A stretch of DNA of 8,416 nucleotides from an uncultured Tabrizicola sp. (GCA_937858255.1 CALLZQ010000843.1:1-8416); one strand, 5' to 3'; numbered from the stretch's first letter, positions 1 to 6,690 are shown. Notes: a model not told the origin generated them from the sequence alone. Program-made: numbers and translations.

Positions 1-874
1 CCATGCCGAGGCAGATGGCCTGCCGGGGGTGGTGATCGACCGCTTTGGCGCGGCGGCAGTGGTTCAGCCCAATGCCGCATGGGCCGAGGCGCATCTGCCG
101 GACCTCGTTCAGGCGCTGATGCAGGTGGCGGGTGTTTCGGCGGTGGTCAAGAACGGCTCGGGCCGCGCGCGCGGGCTGGAGGGGCTGGCCGAAGAGATCA
201 CCCTGATCACCGGCCAGATCACCGCGCCGATCGAGGTGCCGATGAACGGCGCGATCTATCTTGCAGATCTGTTGGGTGGGCAAAAGACCGGCCTCTTTTA
301 TGACCAGCGGCCCAATCACGCCTTTGCCGCCCGGCTGGCGCGCGGCGCGCGGGTGCTGGACATGTTCAGCCATGTCGGCGGCTTTGGCCTTGCCTGTCTG
401 GCGGGCGGGGCGGTCTCGGCGCTTTGCGTTGACGGTTCGGCCCCGGCCTTGTCCTTGGCCGAGGCGGGGGCGCGGGCCATGGGGACGGCCGACCGGCTGA
501 CCACACGGCAGGGTGATGCCTTTGCGGTGCTGGGGGCCCGCGCGGCCGGGGGCGCGGGGTTTGAAGCGAGGTAGGGCGCCCCGCCGGCCTTTGCCCCCGC
601 CAAACCGGCGCTGGAGGCGGGCCTGCGCGCCTATGAGCGGATTGCCCGGCTGGCCGCGCCCTTGGTGGCGCCGGGGGGCTATCTGGGCCTCTGCTCTTGT
701 TCCCATGCTGCCGATCTGAGCGCGTTTCGCAACGCCAGTGCGCGCGGCATTGGCCGGGGCGGGCGGCGCGGGCAGATCCTGCACACCGGCTTTGCCGGCC
801 CCGACCATCCGGTGCTGCCGCAACTGGCCGAGGGCGGCTATCTGAAATCGCTGTTCTTCCGGCTGGATGGATGA
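1..874 (+). pseudogene. RlmI-like class I SAM-dependent rRNA methyltransferase, 5'-truncated by the window, with internal stop
   Basis: This is the C-terminal part of a COG1092 (RlmI-type) 23S rRNA cytosine-C5 methyltransferase. The N-terminal PUA-like domain lies outside the window. Reading is open from base 2 (HAEADGLPGVVIDRFG, typical of the family). The SAM-binding motif I VLDMFSHVGGFG begins at 353. After an in-frame TAG at 572-574 the same frame continues with PPAFAPAK, then the CSCSH segment at 692-706 that matches the family's cysteine-containing catalytic motif, and ends at TGA 872-874. No frame change is needed to join the two halves, so this is one gene with a nonsense codon. The residues around the stop read FEAR-stop-GAPPAF where the family has F-D-x-V-V-x-D-P-P-A-F, so the Asp of the Asp-Pro-Pro motif is also missing. 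Either the gene is broken or this block is a sequence error. The 4-base overlap with the next gene indicates translational coupling. Confidence 0.8.
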
Positions 875-1413
875 GGGCGGTCCTTGACGCCTGCGTGATC
901 TATCCGACGGTCCTGCGCGAGATCCTGTTGGGTTGCGCCGAGGCGGGGCTGTATCAGCCGCTGGTGTCCGAGCGGATCCTTGGCGAATGGGTGCGCGCGA
1001 CGGTGAAACTCGGCCCCGAGGCGCCGATGATCGCCGAGGGAGAGGCGGCGCTGCTGCGCGCCCGCTTTCCCCGCGCGGTGATCGCCGCCCAGCCGCAGAT
1101 CGAAGCACGGCTGCATCTGCCCGATGAGAATGACCGTCACGTGTTGGCCGTCGCCATCGCCGGTCACGCCGATTGCATCGTCACCTTCAACGCGCAGGAT
1201 TTTCCCCGGCATCTCTTGGCCGAAGAGGGGCTGGACCGGCGCGACCCTGACGGCCTGCTCTGGGAATTTCACAGCCATGCGCCCGCGGTGGTCGAGGGCG
1301 TTGTGGGCCGTGTCCTTGCCCGGGCCAGCGCACTGGCCGGGCAAGAGATATCGCTGAAATCGCTGCTGAAGCGCGCGCGGTTGAACCGGCTGTCGCGGGC
1401 GATGGGGCTGTAA
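871..1413 (+). CDS. PIN-domain protein (putative ribonuclease)
   Basis: A 180-residue protein whose N-terminus MRAVLDACVIYPTVLRE is the first strand and helix of a PIN-domain nuclease, with Asp6 as the expected first metal-binding acid. Further candidate acids are Glu39 (LGEW), Asp85/Asp88 in DENDRH and Asp110 in FNAQDFP, the usual spread for a PIN active site. The C-terminal tail (about residues 161-180) is rich in Arg and Lys. PIN proteins cut RNA using Mg or Mn and many are toxins of VapBC-type modules. No antitoxin-like gene adjoins this one, so a toxin role is not supported. I chose the ATG at 871 because the PIN fold begins exactly there and it overlaps the methyltransferase stop as ATGA; an upstream in-frame ATG at 697 would add residues belonging to the other gene's reading. 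No clear ribosome-binding site is visible, which fits coupling to the upstream gene. Confidence 0.8.
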   Translation: MRAVLDACVIYPTVLREILLGCAEAGLYQPLVSERILGEWVRATVKLGPEAPMIAEGEAALLRARFPRAVIAAQPQIEARLHLPDENDRHVLAVAIAGHADCIVTFNAQDFPRHLLAEEGLDRRDPDGLLWEFHSHAPAVVEGVVGRVLARASALAGQEISLKSLLKRARLNRLSRAMGL

Positions 1414-1917
1414 TCAGTTCTTGCGGATCGAGACGATCAGGCTGGCCAGTTCCGCATCGGATTTGCCCGCTGCCGTTGCCGCTTCGGCCAGTGTCTGACC
1501 GGGGACCAGCGGAATACCCGCCGCGTCAAAGGCGGCCGTCACATCGGCCTCGGTCGCATGCAGCAGGGGCGCCACCTCGGCCGCCGTTGCCCCCGTCACC
1601 TGACGGATCAGCCCGAACATCGCCGCCCGGTCGCCGCCCCCTGCCTCTTGCCCACCCATCAGGAAGGGGACCGACATCACCAGCGACAAGACCAGCGCAA
1701 TCGCCATCGGCGCATGTTTGAAATAGGCCATGAACGGGCGCCAGTTCTTCCACAGATGCAGGACAAAAGGCAGGATCAGCACCAGCGACAGGATCTCATG
1801 CATCTCGCGAAAGCCGTCTGGCCCGACATGGAAAAACAGCGCAATCCCCGTCACCAGTGAGATGACGAACAAGCCAGTGATGAAGGGCGTCGCATAGCGG
1901 TTGAAGAAGGAGAGCAT
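1414..1917 (-). CDS. DUF4405-type small membrane protein
   Basis: A 167-residue integral membrane protein. Three hydrophobic segments are visible at about residues 11-29, 42-57 and 71-88. Residues 40-60 (HEILSLVLILPFVLHLWKNW) carry two His spaced 14 apart in one helix, and His30 lies at the end of the first segment. DUF4405 members resemble the membrane part of b-type cytochromes, so haem binding is possible, but that is inference. Residues 90-167 form a soluble, Ala-rich tail with alternating short helices. The start at 1917 (MLSFFNRYATPF) is preferred over an in-frame ATG at 2031, because the extra 38 residues are not membrane-protein-like and the family starts just before the first helix; an ACAGG lies about 7 bases upstream. 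It is the last gene of the minus-strand cluster, 89 bases after the M48 peptidase gene, and its stop abuts the PIN stop. Confidence 0.75.
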   Translation of the reverse strand: MLSFFNRYATPFITGLFVISLVTGIALFFHVGPDGFREMHEILSLVLILPFVLHLWKNWRPFMAYFKHAPMAIALVLSLVMSVPFLMGGQEAGGGDRAAMFGLIRQVTGATAAEVAPLLHATEADVTAAFDAAGIPLVPGQTLAEAATAAGKSDAELASLIVSIRKN

Positions 1918-1937
1918 GTCAGAACCTGTGCAAAATA

Positions 1938-1974
1938 GGGGGCCGTATCCCCTTAACGCTGCAACGCAGCGGTT
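1938..1974 (-). other. Two short hairpins between the M48 and DUF4405 genes
   Basis: Within the 89-base spacer there are two inverted repeats. CGCTGC (1957-1962) pairs with GCAGCG (1966-1971) across a 3-base loop. GGGG (1939-1942) pairs with CCCC (1949-1952) across a 6-base loop and is followed, on the minus strand, by CTATTTTG. The second one resembles a weak intrinsic terminator, but its stem is only 4 pairs and the U-run is interrupted. They could reduce read-through from the M48 gene into the DUF4405 gene or simply be chance structure in GC-rich DNA. Confidence 0.3.
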
Positions 1975-2006
1975 CCGTCGCGGCGCCGCGTCAAATATCG
2001 GCGGGA

Positions 2007-2702
2007 TCAGCCCCTGGACGGCAGGCCCCAACGGGCCTCGGCTGCCTCGATCGCGGCGATACGGTCGGCGGTTTTCGGATGGCTCAGCAGCCAGGCCGGG
2101 ATGCCTTGGCCGGCCCCGCGTGTCAGCGCCTCGAGCTTGCGGAACAGGGACTTTTGCGGTCCCGTGCCGATTCCGGCCTTGACCAACAGCGCGGTGGCAT
2201 AGGCATCGGCCTCAAACTCATCCCGGCGCGACAGACGGGCCATCAGCGCGGTCGAAATCAGATTGGCAATCCAGATGCCGACAAAGGGCAGAAAGCGGTT
2301 GAGCAGCGCCGAGAGCATGACGAAAACCGCGTTCTGCCCGGTAAAGTCGATCATCCGCCGCCGGGTGTGGCCCAGGGCGACATGGCCCAGTTCATGCGCG
2401 ATGACACTCGCCAGTTCCTCGGCACTGACCTCTCCGGCGGCCTTGCGGCGCAAAAAGCCGCGCGTGAGGAAAATCCGCCCGTCCGCGACGGCAAGGCCGT
2501 TTACCGCCTCGGTCTCAAACACATGGACGCGGATCTCGGGGATCTCCAGCGCCTCGGCCATCTGACGGGCAAGCGCCAGAACCTCACGATCTGCCAGTGG
2601 CGCGCTTTGCGCATCCAGCACCTTGGCGGTGCGCCAGACCGAAAAGCGCCACATGAGCAGGGCGTAGGCGATGGCGATCAGAACGGGGGCGAGTTTCAGC
2701 AT
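2007..2702 (-). CDS. M48 family zinc metallopeptidase, membrane-anchored
   Basis: A 231-residue M48 peptidase (HtpX/Ste24-like catalytic core). A hydrophobic N-terminal segment (about residues 4-20) anchors it in the inner membrane, and a second hydrophobic stretch (about 125-152) follows the active site, as in HtpX. The zinc motif HELGH is at residues 103-107, with Glu104 catalytic and His103/His107 as ligands. The third ligand is expected to be Glu162 in EFEAD (162-166). The C-terminal LLSHPKTADRI (205-215) is the usual M48 'HP..R' segment. HtpX-type proteases degrade misfolded membrane proteins; this protein is shorter than HtpX (about 290 residues) and lacks its extra N-terminal helix pair. 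The start lies 15 bases after the stop of the VTT gene, with no strong ribosome-binding site in between, which indicates co-transcription and probably coupling. Confidence 0.88.
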   Translation of the reverse strand: MLKLAPVLIAIAYALLMWRFSVWRTAKVLDAQSAPLADREVLALARQMAEALEIPEIRVHVFETEAVNGLAVADGRIFLTRGFLRRKAAGEVSAEELASVIAHELGHVALGHTRRRMIDFTGQNAVFVMLSALLNRFLPFVGIWIANLISTALMARLSRRDEFEADAYATALLVKAGIGTGPQKSLFRKLEALTRGAGQGIPAWLLSHPKTADRIAAIEAAEARWGLPSRG

Positions 2703-2717
2703 CCGGGGAATATGGGG

Positions 2718-3356
2718 TCATTCCGCCGGATCGGAAAGACCCAGCCGCGCGGCCCGCTCACGCCGGGCGAGGTGCAGCAGCCACCAGCCAAGGCCCAGCA
2801 CCGCCGTCCCCGTCGCCACCAGCCCGAGGATCGACCCCAGCATGTCCGAGGCGGCGGACAGGTTTCCCGCAAAGGCCCGGCCCATCAGCACATAAAGCGC
2901 GCACCAGACCACCTCGCCCAGAATGCCCCACAGGGTAAAGCGCAGCCAGTCATGGCGCATCGCGCCCGAGATTACGTTGACATAGGGCCCCAGCGGGCTG
3001 AACAGCCAGCGGGACAGAAAGACGGCGATGCCGCCCCGCGCCTCCATCGTGTTGCGCGCGCGGGTCACGACCTTGGCGCGGGCGGGCGCCCGGGCGATAC
3101 GGTCGGGAAAGGGCCCGCCGCAAACCGGGCCCGCCCCAAAGCGGACCGGTTCGCCTACCAGGGCCCCCGAAGGCGCCGCCGCCATCACCTGCCACAGCAC
3201 CAGATCCCCCGCTGCCGCAAAGCCGCCCGCCGCCAGCATGATCACCGACGAGGGGATCGGCAGCGCGAGGCACGAGGCAAAGGTCGTCGCCGCGATCAGC
3301 CACAGCCCATAGGCCGGTACCAGCGCGAGAAGCCAGTCTGTCAGTGCGGTACTCAT
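2718..3356 (-). CDS. VTT-domain (DedA-like) membrane protein
   Basis: A 212-residue polytopic inner-membrane protein of the VTT/SNARE-associated family. These proteins move lipids across membranes; some bacterial DedA members recycle undecaprenyl phosphate or translocate phospholipids. Visible marks are the N-terminal LPIPSS (32-37) with GGFAAAGD (44-51), and the C-terminal half FLSRWLFSPLGPYVNVISGAM (113-133), which matches the conserved re-entrant loop with its Arg117, followed by two hydrophobic helices (about 140-160 and 172-195). Residues 63-83 are odd: where related proteins have a G-D-Q...G-x-x-x-G-R type motif this one reads GEPVRFGAGPVCGGP, losing the acidic/Gln pair and the Arg. That block may be a compensated frameshift or a sequencing error. 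The start overlaps the stop of the upstream gene as ATGA (3353-3356), with AAGG about 10 bases upstream. Confidence 0.8.
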   Translation of the reverse strand: MSTALTDWLLALVPAYGLWLIAATTFASCLALPIPSSVIMLAAGGFAAAGDLVLWQVMAAAPSGALVGEPVRFGAGPVCGGPFPDRIARAPARAKVVTRARNTMEARGGIAVFLSRWLFSPLGPYVNVISGAMRHDWLRFTLWGILGEVVWCALYVLMGRAFAGNLSAASDMLGSILGLVATGTAVLGLGWWLLHLARRERAARLGLSDPAE

Positions 3357-3709
3357 GGCTTCGGCGCCTTGCCGGCCTCGCGCTCGGCATTCATTTCGGC
3401 CACCACGGCCTCGACCAAGGCGATGATTTCGGCCACCGGCACGCCGCGATCACGGGCGATCTGCTCCAGCGTAAAGGGGCGGCCATCCTCGGGCGTGGGC
3501 AGGCCGGCGCGGGCGTCAATCTCGCGCGGGGGCAGGCTCCAACTGCGCCCGACATAGCCGATGGTCATCCATCCGGCCACCGGCTCTTGGCGGTGCTGCG
3601 ACCAGTACACGGTGCGCACCACGATCCGCCCGGCAAAGAGAAGCGACAGGACCAGTGCCAGTACAAAGGCGCCGGCCAGAACCGGGTGACGGCGGGCGAC
3701 AGCGATCAT
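3353..3709 (-). CDS. Uncharacterised single-pass membrane protein
   Basis: A 118-residue protein I cannot assign to a named family. It has a short basic N-terminus (MIAVARRH), one transmembrane helix at about residues 9-31, and then a soluble part. The N-in topology predicted by the Arg residues before the helix would place the rest in the periplasm, though RIVVRTVYW just after the helix blurs this. Residues 78-108 (RPFTLEQIARDRGVPVAEII and the following helix) look like a small helix-turn-helix-type fold. The start at 3709 is well supported: AAGGAG at 3715-3720 is 5 bases upstream and the start overlaps the VWA stop as ATGA. An ATG 192 bases further upstream lies inside the VWA gene and is rejected. 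Its 3' end overlaps the VTT gene start in the same way, so it is firmly embedded in the operon. Confidence 0.75.
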   Translation of the reverse strand: MIAVARRHPVLAGAFVLALVLSLLFAGRIVVRTVYWSQHRQEPVAGWMTIGYVGRSWSLPPREIDARAGLPTPEDGRPFTLEQIARDRGVPVAEIIALVEAVVAEMNAEREAGKAPKP

Positions 3710-4887
3710 GTAAGCTCCTTGATGCCCCGGGCGATCCCCTCCAGCGTCATCGGCACCATCCGACCGCCAAGGATCTCGCGGATCAGGCGGGTGGAATGGG
3801 TATATTGCCAATGCGCCTCGGGTACCGGGTTGATCCACAGATGCGCCGGCCACTGGGCGCAGGCGCGACCCAGCCAGACCTGACCCGCTTCGGGGTTCCA
3901 ATGCTCATTGGCGCCGCCGGGGTGGAGGATCTCATAGGGACTCATCGCCGCATCGCCGACGAAGATGCATTTGTAATCAGAGCCATAGCTGCGCAGCACC
4001 TCCCATGTCGGGGTCTGCTCATCCCAGCGGCGGCGATTGTCGCGCCAGACCCCTTCATAGAGGCAGTTGTGAAAGTAGAAGTGCTGCATATGCTTGAACT
4101 CGGCCCGGGCGGCCGAGAACAGCTCTTCCATCACTTTCACATAAGGATCCATCGAGCCGCCGATATCGAAGAACAACAGAACCTTCACGGCATTGCGCCG
4201 CTCTGGTCTGGTTTGTACGTCGAGATAGCCATGTTCCGCCGTTGCCCGGATGGTGCCATCCAGATCCAGTTCCTGATCCGCGCCATCGCGCGCCCATTTG
4301 CGCAGCCGCCGAAGCGCCACCTTGATGTTGCGGGTGCCCAGTTCGATCTGGTCATCAAGGTTGCGGAACTCGCGACGGTCCCAGACCTTGACCGCCCGCT
4401 GGTGGCGGCTTTGGTCCTGACCGATGCGCACGCCTTCGGGGTTATAGCCATAGGCGCCAAAGGGGCTGGTACCGGCGGTGCCCACCCATTTGTTGCCGCC
4501 CTGATGGCGGCCCTTTTGCTCGGCCAGACGCTGACGCAGCGTCTCCATCAGCTTGTCAAAGCCGCCAAGCGCCTGAATCTGCGCGCGTTCCTCCGCACTC
4601 AGATGCTTTTCGGCCAGCTTTTCCAGCCATTCGCGGGGCAGGTCGATCGCCTCCAGTACCTCTTCGGGGGTAATCGCCTCCAGCCCACGAAAGGTCTCGG
4701 CAAAGGCGCGGTCAAAGCGGTCGAGATGCCGCTCATCCTTGACCATGCAGGTGCGGGCGAGAAAGTAGAACCCCTCGGGATCATAGGTCACCAGACCCGC
4801 CGCCAGCCCCTCGAGAAACCCCAGATATTCGCGCAGCGACACCGGCACGCCCGTTTTCCGAAGGGTCTCGAAAAAGGGCAGGAACAT
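3706..4887 (-). CDS. CoxE-like VWA domain protein, MoxR partner type
   Basis: A 393-residue cytoplasmic protein of the CoxE-like/COG3825 VWA group. Residues 1-130 are largely helical and start with MFLPFFETLRKTGVPVSLREYL, the family's N-terminal signature. A Gly-rich linker (130-150) leads to a helical region and then the VWA domain from about 233. The metal-ion-dependent adhesion site is DIGGS at 241-245 (usual form DxSxS), so the first Ser is Gly; I recall this as common in this subgroup. A second MIDAS-type element, GDAAMSPYE, lies at 311-319. Proteins of this kind work with MoxR ATPases to load cofactors or remodel complexes, as CoxE does with CoxD in CO dehydrogenase and ViaA does with RavA. 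The likely ATPase partner is encoded upstream in the same direction at 7934-7095. The start lies 4 bases after the stop of the 56-residue gene, and the stop overlaps the next start. Confidence 0.88.
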   Translation of the reverse strand: MFLPFFETLRKTGVPVSLREYLGFLEGLAAGLVTYDPEGFYFLARTCMVKDERHLDRFDRAFAETFRGLEAITPEEVLEAIDLPREWLEKLAEKHLSAEERAQIQALGGFDKLMETLRQRLAEQKGRHQGGNKWVGTAGTSPFGAYGYNPEGVRIGQDQSRHQRAVKVWDRREFRNLDDQIELGTRNIKVALRRLRKWARDGADQELDLDGTIRATAEHGYLDVQTRPERRNAVKVLLFFDIGGSMDPYVKVMEELFSAARAEFKHMQHFYFHNCLYEGVWRDNRRRWDEQTPTWEVLRSYGSDYKCIFVGDAAMSPYEILHPGGANEHWNPEAGQVWLGRACAQWPAHLWINPVPEAHWQYTHSTRLIREILGGRMVPMTLEGIARGIKELT

Positions 4888-4891
4888 CGGC

Positions 4892-5062
4892 TCAGCCCCG
4901 CATCATATGGTCAATGCCCAGGGTCAGGAACAGGCCAATCAGCCCAAACGCAATGGCAAAACCGGCGGCATATTGGGCCATGTCCAGCCCTTTGCCGCCG
5001 CGCTTTTTCGCCAGTAGCGCGCCAGTAAGGGCGCCCAACACCAGACCTGCGATCACGATCAT
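4892..5062 (-). CDS. 56-residue small membrane protein
   Basis: A short gene between the DUF2927 and VWA genes. The product begins MIVIAGLVLGALTGALLAKK and continues with a Lys/Arg/Gly-rich loop (residues 19-25), GLDMAQYAAGFAIAFGLIGL (25-44), and a tail ending DHMMRG. Two hydrophobic helices, at about 2-18 and 30-50, are separated by a positively charged turn, which predicts a helical hairpin with the loop in the cytoplasm. AGGGA lies 6 bases upstream of the ATG at 5062 and the stop is only 4 bases before the VWA start, so it is very likely translated. Similar tiny proteins in Rhodobacterales are, as I recall, sometimes labelled 'apolipoprotein acyltransferase', but at 56 residues it cannot be that enzyme. 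Function unknown; a small accessory subunit of the operon's membrane complex is one possibility. Confidence 0.75.
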   Translation of the reverse strand: MIVIAGLVLGALTGALLAKKRGGKGLDMAQYAAGFAIAFGLIGLFLTLGIDHMMRG

Positions 5063-5100
5063 GCCAAATCCCTGCCTTTGGGGCGGGGAAGGGCGGCGCC

Positions 5101-6480
5101 TTACCCGCGCTTGCCGCGCGATGCCAGCGCGGCGATATCGTTCATGCGCGCACGAACCTGTGCGTCCGAGCCGAAGGCATAGCGCGCCCAGCCCAGACTG
5201 TCGAGACGCGCCGACCGTGCCGCGGCGGCATCGCCCAGACTTTCCAGCGCCTCGGCCCGCATGGCCAAGAGCGAGGACAAGAGCGAGGCATTCTGATGGC
5301 TGCGCGCCACGGGAATCGCGCGGTCGGTCAGGGTCAGCACCTGCTCGGACTGACCCGAGGACAGGGCAAAGGCCGCCAGTTGCATATCGACATGCGCGAC
5401 CTGGATCGCCGCACCGGGGGTGGCCCGCCAGATCCGCGCGGCCTCCATATAATCGGCGGTGGCACCGGCGATATCGCTGCCGGTCTTGGCGCGGGCGCGG
5501 GCGAAGTAGCTGAAGGCGAGGCGGCCATCGACCCAGCCCTGAGCCTTGGCGATACCGATCAGACGGTCGGCATGGGTCAGGCGCAGGTTGCCCTGACCGG
5601 CCAAAGACGATTCGACCGAGCTGATCCAGCTGCGCGGCGACAGCGCCTTGGGGGCGCCGCCCCGGCCTTGGCCGCCGGGGTTCAGCCGGGCCAGAATCGC
5701 CGGCAGGCGGGCGGCGACCTCGGCCTCGTTCATGCCCGAGCGCAGTTCGGGCGCGTAGTGGACCCGCAGCATCAGCATGTCAAAACCGGTCAGCACGGCG
5801 TGGAAATTATCGTCATTGAACACGCTGTCGGGCAGGCGGAACAGATCGTTCAGCGGCCCCATCGCCTGCGCAAGTTCCTCATGCAGGCAGTCGCGCACCT
5901 CTTGCGGGCTGGTGTCGGCGGGGACAAAGATCGCCGCCTTTTCCCGGTGGGTGATCCGGCCCCAGTCGGTTTGCGGGGTGTTGCGCACCTTCATGTATTC
6001 GCCAAAAGAGGAAACATTCGGCACAACGAAACAGGCCGCCGATGGCACAGCGCGGCGCAGGGCGGATTTGGGCTGAAAGTCGATGGTGATGCTGGGCTCG
6101 GTGCCCGGCTTGGCGATCGAGACATCGAGGCCCGCCTCGGCCCGCATCCGCGCCATCACCCGCTGCAATTCGGTCAGCGCCACCGGGGGTACGCTGCCCC
6201 TTAGGCCAATGGTGATCGGCCCGTCGAACCGGGTCAGGACGGGCAGGGCGCGCCCGCTCTCCATGCGGAATTCAAGGTCAAGGAAATCGGCTGCCATCTC
6301 GGCATTGCCACGCAATGCCCCGACCGGCGGGCCGGACAGGAATGCCTGCATCACCGGCAGCCCCTGATCGGTGCCGCGTGCGTCAATGAACCCTTTAGAA
6401 ACCTCATTGGCCGGGACCGGCACGCAGGCGGTCAGCAGGGTCGAGAGGGCAAGGCTGGCAAGCAGCGAAGGAAGGCGCAT
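5101..6480 (-). CDS. DUF2927 lipoprotein with C-terminal TPR-like helices
   Basis: A 459-residue exported protein. The N-terminus MRLPSLLASLALSTLLTAC is a lipoprotein signal peptide with lipobox LTAC and Cys19 as the modified residue. The DUF2927 core covers roughly residues 40-250: FVVPN (151-155), C198-L-H-E-E-L-A-Q (198-205), LNDLFRLPDSVFNDDN (210-225) and the LTGFDMLMLRVHYAPELRSGM segment (230-250). HEELAQ (200-205) resembles a zincin HExxH helix in which the second His is Gln, so protease activity is doubtful. After a Gly-rich linker (268-276), residues about 300-455 are Ala-rich paired helices resembling tetratricopeptide repeats, suggesting a protein-binding scaffold. Members are sometimes misnamed ATP-dependent transcriptional regulators. 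A weak AAAGAG lies 11 bases upstream of the start. It is 38 bases upstream of the 56-residue gene and heads the tightly packed part of the operon. Confidence 0.85.
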   Translation of the reverse strand: MRLPSLLASLALSTLLTACVPVPANEVSKGFIDARGTDQGLPVMQAFLSGPPVGALRGNAEMAADFLDLEFRMESGRALPVLTRFDGPITIGLRGSVPPVALTELQRVMARMRAEAGLDVSIAKPGTEPSITIDFQPKSALRRAVPSAACFVVPNVSSFGEYMKVRNTPQTDWGRITHREKAAIFVPADTSPQEVRDCLHEELAQAMGPLNDLFRLPDSVFNDDNFHAVLTGFDMLMLRVHYAPELRSGMNEAEVAARLPAILARLNPGGQGRGGAPKALSPRSWISSVESSLAGQGNLRLTHADRLIGIAKAQGWVDGRLAFSYFARARAKTGSDIAGATADYMEAARIWRATPGAAIQVAHVDMQLAAFALSSGQSEQVLTLTDRAIPVARSHQNASLLSSLLAMRAEALESLGDAAAARSARLDSLGWARYAFGSDAQVRARMNDIAALASRGKRG

Positions 6481-6508
6481 GAGAGTGGCAGCTCTTTAAC
6501 ACGAGGCA

Positions 6509-6690
6509 GGGGGCAGACCCCCACCGGTTTCGGAAGGCGGCGCGGACCCGGGCAGAACCGGGCCGCGTCGCGGCGTGGGTTGGTACGGGATCCCCCCAGA
6601 TCCCGCCCCCGTGCAGAGAGGACAGATGCCCGTTCCCCGCGACAGGAGATCTCTGGACCCTGACCGGCGGCCCCCACCGCCGAAAGGTCC
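6509..6690. other. Cluster of five hairpins (possible structured leader or small RNA)
   Basis: Successive inverted repeats are: GGGGG/CCCCC with loop CAGA (6509-6522); CGCGG-A-CCCGG/CCGGG-CCGCG with a 6-base loop (6541-6567); CGGGATC/GATCCCG with loop CCCCCA (6586-6605); CAGAGA/TCTCTG enclosing 30 bases (6614-6655); and GGACC/GGTCC (6655-6690) enclosing CGGCGG/CCGCCG, whose loop is again CCCCCA (6665-6682). The stems form equally well on either strand. On the minus strand they would sit in the transcript leading into the DUF2927 gene, with UGGGGG loops. There is no U-run that would mark a terminator. GC richness raises the chance of accidental hairpins, so function is uncertain. Confidence 0.35.

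Noticed and set aside
838..1344. 168-codon minus-strand frame opposite the PIN gene
   Set aside because: It is antisense to a gene with a clear PIN N-terminus and has no recognised motif.
871..1413. Toxin-antitoxin module
   Set aside because: The PIN gene has no small partner gene upstream or downstream; its neighbours are a methyltransferase gene and a convergent membrane protein gene.
2079..3557. 492-codon plus-strand open frame
   Set aside because: It lies antisense to the M48, VTT and 118-residue genes, is rich in Arg/Gln/Pro, and has no domain; it is a by-product of high GC.
3655..5028. 457-codon plus-strand open frame
   Set aside because: It is antisense to the well-supported VWA gene and the 56-residue gene, and shows no recognisable fold.
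5296..6204. 302-codon plus-strand open frame
   Set aside because: It is complementary to the DUF2927 gene; Gly/Arg/His-rich composition is typical of an antisense shadow.
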